DNA from: Anaerovorax odorimutans DSM 5092
GTDB lineage: Bacteria > Bacillota > Clostridia > Peptostreptococcales > Anaerovoracaceae
DNA length: 64,000 nucleotides
Assembly (NCBI RefSeq): GCF_000426305.1
Contig: NZ_AUFC01000014.1
Span: 23,627-87,626, forward strand
Direction of reading: 5' to 3'
Shown here: positions 16,635 through 26,187 of the stretch, one piece after another
Layout: every line of letters begins with the position of its first letter
Position numbering within the stretch: position 1 is the first letter of the stretch
Notes under the pieces: model-generated
The model's input: only the letters and a program-made list of their open reading frames with translations
Told to the model about the DNA's origin: nothing
Database searches by the model: none
Translations under genes and position numbers: made by a program

Positions 16635-17012
16635 ATGAAGATGCCAAAGATTTCCGAGTCTGAATGGGAAATCATGAAAATTGTATGGGAAAAGCATCCG
16701 GTTACTTCTGAGGAAATTATAAAAAGTCTTTCAAATAAAAAGGACTGGACAGCCAAAACCGTAAAGTCTTTTTTAAACAGACTATTAAAAAAAGAGGTCA
16801 TAGGCTTTGAAAAGTCAGGAAGGAATTACCTGTATTATCCGTTATTTTCTGAAGAAGAATGTATAAGTTTTGAGAGTGAAACTTTCTTAAATAGGGTATA
16901 TGGTGGTGCAATTGAACTATTATTTTCTCATTATTTGAAACATGAGGTATTATCCGATAAAGAATTAGAAAATCTTGAAAAAATTCTTCATGAAAGAAAA
17001 AGGAAAGATTAA
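16635..17012 (+). CDS. blaI: BlaI/MecI-family repressor
   Basis: This 125-residue winged-helix repressor has the family core ISESEWEIMKIVWEKHPVTSEEI, then TAKTVKSFLNRLLKKEVIGFEK for the recognition helix and wing. The C-terminal helices (about 75-125) form the dimer, in which the protease-sensitive bond normally lies. Family members repress beta-lactamase or peptidoglycan-stress genes until they are cleaved after signalling by BlaR1. The start is ATG 16635 behind GAGGAGG. The blaR1-like gene begins two bases after its stop. No beta-lactamase gene is nearby, so the regulated target lies elsewhere. Confidence 0.92.
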   Translation: MKMPKISESEWEIMKIVWEKHPVTSEEIIKSLSNKKDWTAKTVKSFLNRLLKKEVIGFEKSGRNYLYYPLFSEEECISFESETFLNRVYGGAIELLFSHYLKHEVLSDKELENLEKILHERKRKD

Positions 17013-17013
17013 A

Positions 17014-19116
17014 ATGACAGAGAGTTTAAAGATAATATTTCTTTGGGTGATTTATTCATCTATATCTGCAACTATGATAGCATTGCTGGTAATGGCAATT
17101 AAATCAATTTTTAAAAACAAAATAAAGTCCAGAGTATATTGTATACTATGGTCTTTGATAATTTTAAGACTTATAATAGCTCCAATTGCTCCTGAAAGTC
17201 AAATCAGTATGTTTAATCTGTTAAGTTATGACACCCTTAAGTTACAGAACCAGGTGGTTCAAAACAATAACTTCTCTATAGATGATTCTAAGACTTATGA
17301 TACTTCAAAAGAGAAAGCGGAATTAGAGCAAATCTCAATAGCACAAAGTGATAATGGCAAAACAGATTTAATTACCAGAGAACAAGATACTTTTCATATT
17401 GATATAGATATATTTTTTATTGCCGCGTTGATTTGGCTGATTGGTTTATTGCTGATAACAAGTACTATAATTTGCTCAAGTATTGCATTTAAAAAGAGAA
17501 TAAAGTATGCTGAAAGGATTCCAGCATCACAACTTCCCCAATTTATAAGTTGTAAAAAAAGTGGAATAAGGGCAAATATTAAAGTTTATAGTTCAAATTA
17601 TATAGCTAACCCGTGTATAACAGGGATATTTAACCCTAAGATATATATACCACAGGAAGTATTAGCTATATCTGATAGACAACAGCTAAAACATATATTA
17701 ATGCATGAATATGCTCATTATAAAAGATGGGATAATTTAAGCAATATTTTTATTTTAGCAGTAAATGTTGTACATTGGTTTAATCCTATCTTATGGTATG
17801 CTATGCATCAGTTGAAACAGGATGTAGAAGTATCCTGTGATGTATATGCTCTGGAAATGCTTGGCTTTGACGAGGTGATTCCTTATGGAATGACATTGAT
17901 TAATCATTGCAGGCAAAGACCAAAAAGGGGTATTCAATTAAATTTATTAAATTATTATGAAACAGAAAATCAAGTTAAAAGAAGAATTGTTATGATAAAA
18001 AATTTCAAAAAAGGTACATATAAAGTGACTGTAGCAGCACTTATTCTGTGCTTGTCACTTGGAGCAATTACCTTAACAAATGCTACGGCTCCAAAAGTTA
18101 ATACCGACTCAGCCAGTAATAATAGTATGGATGCTAAATTTAGACTTGCCGGAGGACTTCTTACAGAAGGAAAAACTTATTTTAATGTTAATTTAGAACA
18201 AGCAACGAAGTATGCAGATTTTGATTTTAAGATACCTGATTATATTCCAAATGGGGCTAGATTTTGGATGATAGAAGGTGATGACAAAATTAATAAAGTA
18301 TATTTTAATAAAAATGTAGATTTAGAAGGGGATCTTAAAGATAAGGTAAAGGAATGTTACTATGAAGTTTGGACTTGTAAGACAAACCCACTGCAGGCAA
18401 TTAAAAATGTTAAGGATGGGTATACCCATACTTATCAGGAAAAAGCTGCTGAAATTTCTGGGGTAAAAGGTACAATGCTGACTGATTTTAGCAAAGATGA
18501 CGCAAACGTTAATTGGATGACAAAATATTTCATATGGAGTGAAAATAATGTTTGGTATAGCATAGTAAATCATAATATATCATTTACTTCAGATTATATT
18601 ATTTCTAATGAAGAACTAGAGCAAATAGTTAAATCAATGAAATTCCCGGAGCAAATAAAAAATGCAGACTATAGCTGGTCAAAAGACAAGGGTTTTGAAA
18701 TTTATGACGAGGAAGATTTAAAAAAGGTAGAAAGTGTTTATGGTTTTAAAACTAAATTCCCGCTTAGCCTGCCAGGAGGGCTTGTTCCAGATTCTGCAAG
18801 AATAAAGCAATATGAAGATGGTGAATATGTACTGGTGACACGTTATTCATTAAAAAAAGAACCTAAAGAAAAGGAAAAAAATTTAGAATTTCTAATGATA
18901 ATGTTAATTCAAGGCAAGTATTCATTTGATTATGACCAAGTAAAGGAAAAAAATAGTGCGTTTATGAAAATTAACGGTATCGATATTTATAAAATAGGGG
19001 ATAATTACATCTGGAAACAAAATAATCTTTATTATTCAGCAGATATTGACAAGGAAATCGAAGAAAAAGACAGAGAAAATATAATAAAAACATTTATAAA
19101 TGCACCTCTTAAATAG
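17014..19116 (+). CDS. BlaR1/MecR1-like M56 family antirepressor
   Basis: This 700-residue membrane sensor has an M56 metalloprotease domain in four transmembrane helices (about 1-330). The zinc site is LMHEYAHYKRWDN, with HEYAH at residues 231-235, and DVEVSCDVYAL gives the third ligand region. Past a last transmembrane helix near 332-352 there is no penicillin-binding sensor domain. Instead, the extracellular part (about 370-700) resembles DUF4367-type modules (KIPDYIPNGARFW, FPLSLPGGLVP). It should therefore sense something other than beta-lactam acylation, which is inference. The ATG 17014 is two bases after the blaI stop, and the two are likely coupled. Confidence 0.88.
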   Translation: MTESLKIIFLWVIYSSISATMIALLVMAIKSIFKNKIKSRVYCILWSLIILRLIIAPIAPESQISMFNLLSYDTLKLQNQVVQNNNFSIDDSKTYDTSKEKAELEQISIAQSDNGKTDLITREQDTFHIDIDIFFIAALIWLIGLLLITSTIICSSIAFKKRIKYAERIPASQLPQFISCKKSGIRANIKVYSSNYIANPCITGIFNPKIYIPQEVLAISDRQQLKHILMHEYAHYKRWDNLSNIFILAVNVVHWFNPILWYAMHQLKQDVEVSCDVYALEMLGFDEVIPYGMTLINHCRQRPKRGIQLNLLNYYETENQVKRRIVMIKNFKKGTYKVTVAALILCLSLGAITLTNATAPKVNTDSASNNSMDAKFRLAGGLLTEGKTYFNVNLEQATKYADFDFKIPDYIPNGARFWMIEGDDKINKVYFNKNVDLEGDLKDKVKECYYEVWTCKTNPLQAIKNVKDGYTHTYQEKAAEISGVKGTMLTDFSKDDANVNWMTKYFIWSENNVWYSIVNHNISFTSDYIISNEELEQIVKSMKFPEQIKNADYSWSKDKGFEIYDEEDLKKVESVYGFKTKFPLSLPGGLVPDSARIKQYEDGEYVLVTRYSLKKEPKEKEKNLEFLMIMLIQGKYSFDYDQVKEKNSAFMKINGIDIYKIGDNYIWKQNNLYYSADIDKEIEEKDRENIIKTFINAPLK

Positions 19117-19260
19117 GTTATTTAAAAAAGTAATAAATTTTTATATTTAGCAATTAATATTATTAAGACATTTAATTTAGGGGTATTAAAATATTAAAAA
19201 AGAAGAGGGCTATCATACTTATTGATGAACTGCCCCCCTGTAGAATAGAAAGTATTATAA

Positions 19261-19294
19261 TAAATGCCTTTACATAAAAAGTGTAAGGCATTTA
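19261..19294. terminator. Bidirectional terminator between blaR1-like and transglutaminase-like genes
   Basis: TAAATGCCTTTACA and TGTAAGGCATTTA form a 13-bp stem with one bulged base in the gap between convergent genes. Confidence 0.7.
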
Positions 19295-19326
19295 TAATTT
19301 ATATTACTATTAAATGCTTAAGAAAT

Positions 19327-20523
19327 TTACCATTCCCCTTGAACAACATCATATTTATGATTAGAAGAAAAATTTGAGTTATCAAAATAGTTGTATCCTG
19401 AATTTCCGAATGTAGTATCAACATTTACCCATCTTTCTCCATTAGAAATATATACTTGATTCCAAGCATGATCGCCCCAGCCTGTGCCATTGTATGCTAG
19501 ACCTGTAACAAACCTGACTTTTAACCCTACAGCACGGCACATTGAAACATATAAGCATGAATAATCAAAACATATTCCTTGCTTTTCAGCAAAAGTAACT
19601 ATAGAACCTGAATTAACATGTGACGAATCTTTAACAATAATTTCAGCTTTAGCTTTATCATATTGAATATTTTTACTAATCCATTCATAAAGCAGATAGG
19701 CTTTATCTTCATCGTTTTTCTTACTTCCCACAATTTCTTTTGCCATGTTGTCTATCTCGGAAGTAGATTGAACAGCTTCTTCAAGGGTAACACCATTAAA
19801 ATATTTAATTACTGATAGTTTCCAATAATTAGTGCCGCTGTTATTTTCGTTATTAGCTGGTGTAAAATCTTCCATAGCCTTTTTAAACGAATCATTAATG
19901 AGAACAGGTAAGTTTTTTGCCATATCTGAACTTAATACGGGATGTAAAATATTATTATTAATTGTTTGATATGCAGATGAATTATTTATATAATCATTTG
20001 CAGAAGGATTATTAACAAAATTAGTATAAAAATTCAATAGTAAAGAAAATATTAATACAATGCATGCAGATTTTGGAATTTGCCAAATGGCGCTAAGTAT
20101 TCTTCTAATACTATCATTCATAGAGTTAAATATGGATGAAAGCTTGCCTGTTAAAGGGACGAGAGCATATTTGTATAACGGTATAGTTATAATTTCCAAA
20201 ATCCAAACAATTATAAAAAATATAATAAATAAAACTATTACGTATGCTACAACATCATTGTTATAACGCTGAATCAAATTTTCTATAAAAGATATTTTAA
20301 AGAAAGGTTCTAATATATCTTTTTGTTTATCAGAAAAAATAATTATGGTAAATTTAAATGCCAAAATGATACCAATAATTAATTTTATACTGTTTAATAT
20401 TGACAGCAAAGAATTTTGTACCCTATTACTTGTAATAGGGTATAAAAGACTTGTTAATAAAGGCATTATAAAGATACCAATAATTAAAATTGTTATTATA
20501 TTAATATTAGTGAACCAATCCAT
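19327..20523 (-). CDS. Membrane protein with transglutaminase-like domain
   Basis: This 398-residue protein has about three to four transmembrane segments in the first 180 residues (about 10-30, 38-64, 88-115 and 150-170), then an extracellular part with a transglutaminase-like core. The catalytic triad is visible: Cys318 in GICFDYSCLY, His352 in GWGDHAWNQVY and Asp369 in WVNVDTTFG. Such proteins are cysteine proteases or amidases at the cell surface, and their substrates are mostly unknown. The gene is alone on the minus strand and divergent from the ECF sigma operon. The ATG at 20523 has only a weak ribosome site (AGCAG). Confidence 0.87.
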   Translation of the reverse strand: MDWFTNINIITILIIGIFIMPLLTSLLYPITSNRVQNSLLSILNSIKLIIGIILAFKFTIIIFSDKQKDILEPFFKISFIENLIQRYNNDVVAYVIVLFIIFFIIVWILEIITIPLYKYALVPLTGKLSSIFNSMNDSIRRILSAIWQIPKSACIVLIFSLLLNFYTNFVNNPSANDYINNSSAYQTINNNILHPVLSSDMAKNLPVLINDSFKKAMEDFTPANNENNSGTNYWKLSVIKYFNGVTLEEAVQSTSEIDNMAKEIVGSKKNDEDKAYLLYEWISKNIQYDKAKAEIIVKDSSHVNSGSIVTFAEKQGICFDYSCLYVSMCRAVGLKVRFVTGLAYNGTGWGDHAWNQVYISNGERWVNVDTTFGNSGYNYFDNSNFSSNHKYDVVQGEW

Positions 20524-20688
20524 AGATATTCTGCTTTCTATTTTATTTTTGTTTCTTGCATATAAGTTTATAGTTATTTTTTTACTAAATAATTATAACA
20601 TAATAAGTTAAATAACAACTACCCTACAGATAATACCAATAATTTAGTATAATAAACTGATTTAAATATAATTAATTTGTTAAAAATT

Positions 20689-20714
20689 TGTAACTTTCCA
20701 TGTTTATATGCGTT
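20689..20714 (+). promoter_or_regulatory. Candidate ECF-type promoter of the sigma operon
   Basis: TGTAAC (20689-20694) and CGTT (20711-20714) are separated by 16 bp. This is the AAC/CGT pattern and spacing typical of ECF sigma promoters, located 58 bp before the sigma gene. It suggests autoregulation. Confidence 0.55.
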
Positions 20715-20771
20715 ATATATATAGATGATCATCTGGAAACTTTAATAAGTTAAAGAAAGGGATACGTCCAC

Positions 20772-21293
20772 ATGAAGACGAAATTCAATAATATTTATGA
20801 GAACTATCAGCATGCTGTATATGGGTATTTTTTCTATATGACACATGATGAACAAACTGCGCAGGATTTATCACAAGAAACATTCTTAAAGATATATTTG
20901 GGTCTGAATAAAATAAAAAACGATTCAAATCTAAAAGCATGGTGTATGACTATAGCGAGAAATACATTTCTATCTTATGCAAGAAAAAAGAAACCATATT
21001 TGCTTGGAGATGAAATAATTAAAGAAAATATGGCGGCATCAGGAAAATCTCCTGAAGATGTAATTTTGCAGTCAGAAAAACAAAAAGAAATACATAGACT
21101 TCTTTTAAAGCTGAAAGAATGTGAACGTACGGTTATAATACTTCGTGATTATGAAGGTTTATCCTATGAAGATATTGGGGGGATTATGGAGCTTACGGAA
21201 ACGGTTGTAAAGGTTAGGATATATCGTGCAAGAAATAAATTACGAAAATTATATGAAGCTGTATCAGAAAATATAAAGGAGATAGATGCATGA
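20772..21293 (+). CDS. ECF-type RNA polymerase sigma factor
   Basis: This 173-residue sigma-70 family protein has region 2 (about 5-75; DEQTAQDLSQETFLKIYLGL for core binding and NLKAWCMTIARNTFLSYARK for -10 recognition) and region 4 (about 110-165; CERTVIILRDYEGLSYEDIG, VKVRIYRARNKLRKL). It lacks regions 1 and 3, as ECF factors do. The stop overlaps the start of the next gene by four bases, and that gene carries a zinc-binding anti-sigma motif, so the two form a classic sigma/anti-sigma pair. The signal and regulon are not known. Confidence 0.94.
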   Translation: MKTKFNNIYENYQHAVYGYFFYMTHDEQTAQDLSQETFLKIYLGLNKIKNDSNLKAWCMTIARNTFLSYARKKKPYLLGDEIIKENMAASGKSPEDVILQSEKQKEIHRLLLKLKECERTVIILRDYEGLSYEDIGGIMELTETVVKVRIYRARNKLRKLYEAVSENIKEIDA

Positions 21294-22264
21294 AGTGTGA
21301 AATGCGAGAACGTGTTTTAGAATATTTAAAAGGCGGCAGTAATGATTCGGAAATAGAAAAACACTTAGAACATTGTGAACAGTGTCAGGCATTAATGGAG
21401 GGATACCTGACAAAAGAAGCTGAAATTAAGCTGCCGGAAGCAAAATGTATAAACGGAAATTTAAAAGAGCAGGTGGAGCACTATGATAAAGGGACAAAAA
21501 GAATTATTGTTTTTACGATAGTAGGTCTTATTATGGGATGGTTTAGTTATAAATATTATACGACAGATCTTTTGCCATTAAAGATAATTATAGGTATACC
21601 ATACAAGATTAATGAAATGATTCATCAAACATTGCATCATCATAATTCAATTTATATGGCTAATGCAAACGTAGCTAGTATAACTAAAGTTTTGGATGAA
21701 TTTTTTCCTCAGGCTTATTTTGTTTCCTTTATTGCAGAATTTGGGATAGCTTCTTTGATAGGGGGAGCAATATACGGAAGTATTGGATTTTTTACAGGGG
21801 ATAAGAGGATTTTTACTTTAACAAGATATCTTAAGTTTACAGCTGTATGGGTCTGTATTATATCGTTGGCATTTGCAGGAACTTTTATTGCAAATAAAAT
21901 AGCTGTTGACAAAAACCAGACCTTTGAAGATTTAAGTGGATTTTACATAAACTATGAATCTGGCGGAACGGGAGTTTATAAGGATGATACTGGTGAAGGC
22001 GGTAAATTTTTTGATTCCCTTAAAAAGGCTTTTTACAAAGATGGAAAAATAGCTAAGGAAGAAAATGTAAAAAGAGATATGGATGATGAAGAAGTGATAG
22101 AATTTATATTCGGCTCATATGGACAAAGATATATGGCATCTTTTATTAATTTGAAAGAAAAATATCTTGTAACAGATGTTGGCAATATTTATAAAATGAG
22201 TGATGAATTCTGTCAATTGGTTCTTAAATATCAGGAAGAACAGGAGGAAGAAGAAAATGAATAA
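21290..22264 (+). CDS. Zinc-finger anti-sigma factor, membrane-bound
   Basis: This 324-residue protein starts with a short ZAS domain, HLEHCEQC, with His25, Cys29 and Cys32 giving the HX3CX2C signature of zinc anti-sigma factors. The rest has about three transmembrane segments (about 65-85, 145-165 and 182-205) and a C-terminal extracellular or cytoplasmic part with no recognised fold. It should hold the sigma factor encoded immediately upstream until a membrane signal arrives. Translation is coupled to sigma by the ATGA overlap. The GGAG site lies eight to nine bases before ATG, inside the sigma gene. Confidence 0.87.
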   Translation: MKCEMRERVLEYLKGGSNDSEIEKHLEHCEQCQALMEGYLTKEAEIKLPEAKCINGNLKEQVEHYDKGTKRIIVFTIVGLIMGWFSYKYYTTDLLPLKIIIGIPYKINEMIHQTLHHHNSIYMANANVASITKVLDEFFPQAYFVSFIAEFGIASLIGGAIYGSIGFFTGDKRIFTLTRYLKFTAVWVCIISLAFAGTFIANKIAVDKNQTFEDLSGFYINYESGGTGVYKDDTGEGGKFFDSLKKAFYKDGKIAKEENVKRDMDDEEVIEFIFGSYGQRYMASFINLKEKYLVTDVGNIYKMSDEFCQLVLKYQEEQEEEENE

Positions 22265-22937
22265 ATTTCAGATTAAAACAAGAAGAGATTGGATCATTGC
22301 TTTTATTTTTTCATTTTTAATAGTTTATTTAATAGTATCAAAATTTCAAGTTGATATTAATGAATATTTATTAATGTTAACTCCTGATAAAATAAGTTTT
22401 TTTAGCCAGCCTGAAAGTCATGGAGTGTATATAGTTGTAGTAATTATAATGCTTATACTTTCAATTTGTACAATGATATACAAGAAGGTAAATAAAAAAT
22501 ATATAGCTATGGTATTGATTGGAGGTATCCTTATAGCAGGTGCAGTTATAGCAAGCTATTATTATGAATGTTATGCAATTTTAAAGATACCTTACCAATA
22601 TGAGCCTGAATGGGTAAACATATCCAGTTACAATGAAAAGACTTCTTCTCATGTTAATTATACATTAGATGAAAATACAAAAGAGCAGATTGTTGATAAG
22701 ATTTTAGCATTAGAGCCTTTGCCAAAAGATGAAGAGAAAACAGTATCAGCTGAAGATAAAAAAGAAAAAGATGAAGTATCTATTAATATCTGGTATCCTA
22801 AAAGTCATGGACAGATTTATAATATATGGGTGCATGTAAATGATGATGTAATACGTATTACTAAAGGTCATTCTACTAATGAAGATCCCATGTATAAAGA
22901 CAATGGGCTTATAGAAATCATAGAAAAATTGAAATAA
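22257..22937 (+). CDS. Membrane protein of unknown function in the sigma operon
   Basis: This 226-residue protein has three hydrophobic helices (about 12-30, 57-78 and 85-107), then an exported domain of about 120 residues with a charged Lys/Glu stretch near 160-172 and an ending of IIEKLK. I do not recognise the family. The start is ATG 22257, behind CAGGAGGAAG and overlapping the anti-sigma stop by eight bases, so it is translationally coupled. It may cooperate with the anti-sigma factor in sensing. A terminator begins at its stop codon. Confidence 0.75.
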   Translation: MNKFQIKTRRDWIIAFIFSFLIVYLIVSKFQVDINEYLLMLTPDKISFFSQPESHGVYIVVVIIMLILSICTMIYKKVNKKYIAMVLIGGILIAGAVIASYYYECYAILKIPYQYEPEWVNISSYNEKTSSHVNYTLDENTKEQIVDKILALEPLPKDEEKTVSAEDKKEKDEVSINIWYPKSHGQIYNIWVHVNDDVIRITKGHSTNEDPMYKDNGLIEIIEKLK

Positions 22938-22961
22938 CTGAGGATTCTCAGTTATTTTTTT
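22933..22961 (+). terminator. Terminator of the sigma operon
   Basis: AATAACTGAG and CTCAGTTATT form a perfect 10-bp stem with a GATT loop and a T tail. The stop codon lies inside the left arm. Confidence 0.92.
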
Positions 22962-23162
22962 GTGTGGAGAAAACCACTTTTTAGATGGGAGGATAGCTTT
23001 ATGGTGGAAATTAAAAGAGATATTATTTAATTTTAATAAACCTATTAATAATTAATATAGTGTTTATATTTTTTACGCAACTACAATACTGAAATAATAT
23101 AAATCAAATAAGTTTGAAGTTTGATACAAAATTACATGTTTTTTCGAGTTTATATAATAATA

Positions 23163-23401
23163 ATTGACAAAAAATTACTATAGGGTATGATAATATGTAT
23201 ATACAAAACGATTGTTTATTTAATTAAATAACTGTAAGATAGTATGCTATGTAAAAAAGGGAAAAGATTTTTAATTTTTATAGTTTATAGGAGGGAATGT
23301 TTAAGAAGTATTAATGTAAATACATAAAATTATCTTAAGTTAAGAGCTTGACAGCATGTGTTACTTTTGAGAAATTAACAAAAGAAAGGATGGTAATATA
23401 G
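23163..23401 (+). promoter_or_regulatory. Promoter and long leader of the PAS/GGDEF/HD-GYP gene
   Basis: TTGACA (23163-23168) is followed after 16 bp by TATGAT (23185-23190). The inferred 5' leader is about 200 bases. I see no c-di-GMP riboswitch motif in it. The gap before it (22962-23162) contains only a nine-codon open frame with a ribosome site (23001-23030), which I do not count as a gene. Confidence 0.5.
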
Positions 23402-25966
23402 ATGAGAAAGTTTTTTAATCAATTTATCCGCCAATTTCCTTATTCGTTTTCTTGTAACAAGTTTGTTTATGATCAGAAGGGTAGAGCTGTTGATAGTATT
23501 TTTCTTGAATTAAATCCCATTTTTGAATCAACATTTAAAATAGAGGGTGAAAAACTGCGAGATAAAAGTGCGGAGGAATTTTTTACATATTTTAATTTTA
23601 ATCGTACGGAATTATACAAAGATTTAATAGAATTAAAAAGTGCAGAATTAAAGGAAGTTTATTATGCCAGTAAAAATAGTTGGTTTAATATCAATGCTTT
23701 TATGCTAGATGAAGATATATTTGCAGTGATATTTTGTGATGTTACTCAAGAAAAATCAAATTTAAATAAATTAATAAATCAAAAAAAGGAAATAGAAGAA
23801 GTAAGAAATAATCTGGATTTTGTATTTAACAGTACTCAAGATGCCATGTTTATGGCTGAATATAAAAATGATAATTTTTACTATATATGCTTAAATACAG
23901 CACACGAGAAAATTATGAAATTTAGAAATTGTGATATTATAGGGAAAACGCCTATTGAAGTATGGGGTGAGAGCACAGGGAAAAAGCTTACTGAATTTTA
24001 TATGAAGCCAATTAAGGAAAACAAAAATGTTATTTCCGAAGAAATATTGGATATACAAGGAAATATATATAAGTTTCTAACAAGTTTATCATTAGTAAAA
24101 GAATCATATCATCAGTATATAATTGTTTCCAGAAAAGATATTACTAAATATAAGGAGCTGGAAGAAAATCATCTTATTCTTATGCAGAGATTGCAATCCA
24201 TGTTTAGTGATCATGTCGCAAACATGTTAATTATTGATCCTATAACCGGAAAAATTTTGGATGCCAATCCATCTTCATGCAGTTTTTATGGATTTAGTAA
24301 ATCTGAACTCTTGCGTATGAACATACAAGAGATAAACATGCTGCCGGTTGAGGAAACAGCAAGACAAAGAAAATTTGCATTAGAGCGTAAAAAAGAACAT
24401 TTTATTTTTCCACATCGGTTAAATAGCGGAGAAATTAGGCTTGTGGAGGTATATTCCTGTCCAATAGGAAGTCAAGAAAATCTACAGCTTTTTTCTATTA
24501 TTTTTGATGTTACAGATCGAGAGACATACAGAAAAAATTTGTATCGTGAAAAAGAATTATTGAATACTACTTTAAAGTCTATCGGTGATGGAGTTGTTAC
24601 AACTGATATAGATGGTAAAATTACATCTTTAAATAATGCGGCAGAAATGATTGTAGGATGGAAAAATGAAGAATCTGTTGGTAAAAATTTTGAAGATGTT
24701 TTTATTCTTAAAAATGAAGAAACAGGAGAATCAGTAGAAAATCCTATAAAAAAAGTACTTAGAACTGGTAAAATAATAGGTCTTGCAAATCATACCATGC
24801 TAATCAATAAAAATGGTGAAAAAATTACAATTGCAGACAGCGCAGCTCCAATAAAAAACGAAGATGGACAGACATTTGGAGTTGTTATGGTTTTTCGTGA
24901 TGTAAGATTAGAAAAAGCTCATCAAAATGAAATACTTTATCTTAGTTATCATGATGCTCTTACAAGTCTTTATAATAGACGTTTTATCGAAGTAGAAATT
25001 CAAAGATTGGATATTGATAAGAATGTTCCTATTTCTGTTGTTATGGGGGATGTAAATGGGTTAAAGATTACAAATGATGTTTTTGGACATGAAGTTGGAG
25101 ATGAACTATTAAATAAAGTAGCGCAGGTATTTAAAGAAATTTGTGAAAAGGATGACATTGTTGCTAGATGGGGTGGGGATGAGTTCTTATTACTTTTGCC
25201 AAACTCGACTATTGAATATGCAGAAAGGGTTATTGTAAATTTAAAAGAAAAATTTTCTAAGAAAAAAGCCGGGGCATTAAAGTTGAGTGTTTCGTTAGGG
25301 TGCGCAGAAAGAATTGAAGGTCAAAATTTGAATGATGTTATCAGGCAAGCAGAAGAATGGATGTATCATCAAAAACTTTTAGAAGGAAAAAGTTACAGAA
25401 ATACAATTATTAATACATTGCTTGCAACCCTTTATGAAAAAAGTATGGAAACGGAAGAACATGTGAAAAGGCTTTCTAAATATTGCAAAGCCATTGGAAA
25501 GAAGTTAAATCTTTCGGATAAAGAAATGAATGAATTATCACTTTTATCAGTTTTACATGATATAGGGAAAGTGGGAGTTCATCAAAGTATTTTAAAAAAA
25601 CCTGGTACTCTTACTGAAGAAGAATGGGTTGAGATGAAAAAACATCCTGAAATTGGTTATCGTATAACTCAGAATACACCTGAGCTTTCCTTTGTCTCTG
25701 AATATATTTTATCTCATCATGAACGATGGGACGGAAAAGGCTATCCAAAAGGTTTAAAAGGTGAGGAAATTCCGTTATGCTGCCGCATTATCGCAGTTGC
25801 AGATGCTTTTGATGCAATGACAAATGATAGAGTATATAGAAAAGCTCTTGATGAAAAAGAAGCAATAGAACAACTTATAAGTAATGCTGGCACTCAATTT
25901 TCACCAGAAATTGTGGATATATTTGTAAAAATTTTGCAAAGAAAATTGGATAACAATTTAGATTAA
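23402..25966 (+). CDS. Multi-PAS, GGDEF and HD-GYP protein (c-di-GMP turnover)
   Basis: This 854-residue soluble protein has a degenerate N-terminal PAS-like region (about 1-120), three PAS domains (about 140-255, 270-378 and 385-505), a GGDEF diguanylate cyclase domain (about 515-665) and an HD-GYP phosphodiesterase domain (about 670-850). The cyclase active site is intact (DVNGLKITNDVFGHEVGDE, WGGDEF). The HD-GYP site is intact too: HDIGK, HHERWDGKGYPKGLKGEEIP and DAFDAMTNDRVYR, with the usual 54-residue spacing. I do not see a clear RxxD inhibition site. A bifunctional enzyme controlled by PAS ligands or partner proteins is likely. It has no transmembrane segment and no operon partners. 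Confidence 0.95.
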   Translation: MRKFFNQFIRQFPYSFSCNKFVYDQKGRAVDSIFLELNPIFESTFKIEGEKLRDKSAEEFFTYFNFNRTELYKDLIELKSAELKEVYYASKNSWFNINAFMLDEDIFAVIFCDVTQEKSNLNKLINQKKEIEEVRNNLDFVFNSTQDAMFMAEYKNDNFYYICLNTAHEKIMKFRNCDIIGKTPIEVWGESTGKKLTEFYMKPIKENKNVISEEILDIQGNIYKFLTSLSLVKESYHQYIIVSRKDITKYKELEENHLILMQRLQSMFSDHVANMLIIDPITGKILDANPSSCSFYGFSKSELLRMNIQEINMLPVEETARQRKFALERKKEHFIFPHRLNSGEIRLVEVYSCPIGSQENLQLFSIIFDVTDRETYRKNLYREKELLNTTLKSIGDGVVTTDIDGKITSLNNAAEMIVGWKNEESVGKNFEDVFILKNEETGESVENPIKKVLRTGKIIGLANHTMLINKNGEKITIADSAAPIKNEDGQTFGVVMVFRDVRLEKAHQNEILYLSYHDALTSLYNRRFIEVEIQRLDIDKNVPISVVMGDVNGLKITNDVFGHEVGDELLNKVAQVFKEICEKDDIVARWGGDEFLLLLPNSTIEYAERVIVNLKEKFSKKKAGALKLSVSLGCAERIEGQNLNDVIRQAEEWMYHQKLLEGKSYRNTIINTLLATLYEKSMETEEHVKRLSKYCKAIGKKLNLSDKEMNELSLLSVLHDIGKVGVHQSILKKPGTLTEEEWVEMKKHPEIGYRITQNTPELSFVSEYILSHHERWDGKGYPKGLKGEEIPLCCRIIAVADAFDAMTNDRVYRKALDEKEAIEQLISNAGTQFSPEIVDIFVKILQRKLDNNLD

Positions 25967-26187
25967 AAAGATACAAGGGATGCCATAGTCTTATGAGTAT
26001 TAATTTTTATCTTTATATCTTTGTAATATGCTATTAAAACAGGCTATGAATTATCTATGTGAAATACTTTTTTGAAATAGGTATTGTTGGGTAAAGTGTT
26101 GAGATCTGATCCTTATTTGGCATAGAAATTTAAAATAGCTTGTTGTACAATATACATACATTGATTGGAATAATTTTGCGCAAAGAA

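Noticed and set aside
23197..23401. Possible riboswitch in the long leader of the GGDEF/HD-GYP gene
   Set aside because: I found no conserved aptamer motif or paired stems; it may simply be a long untranslated leader.
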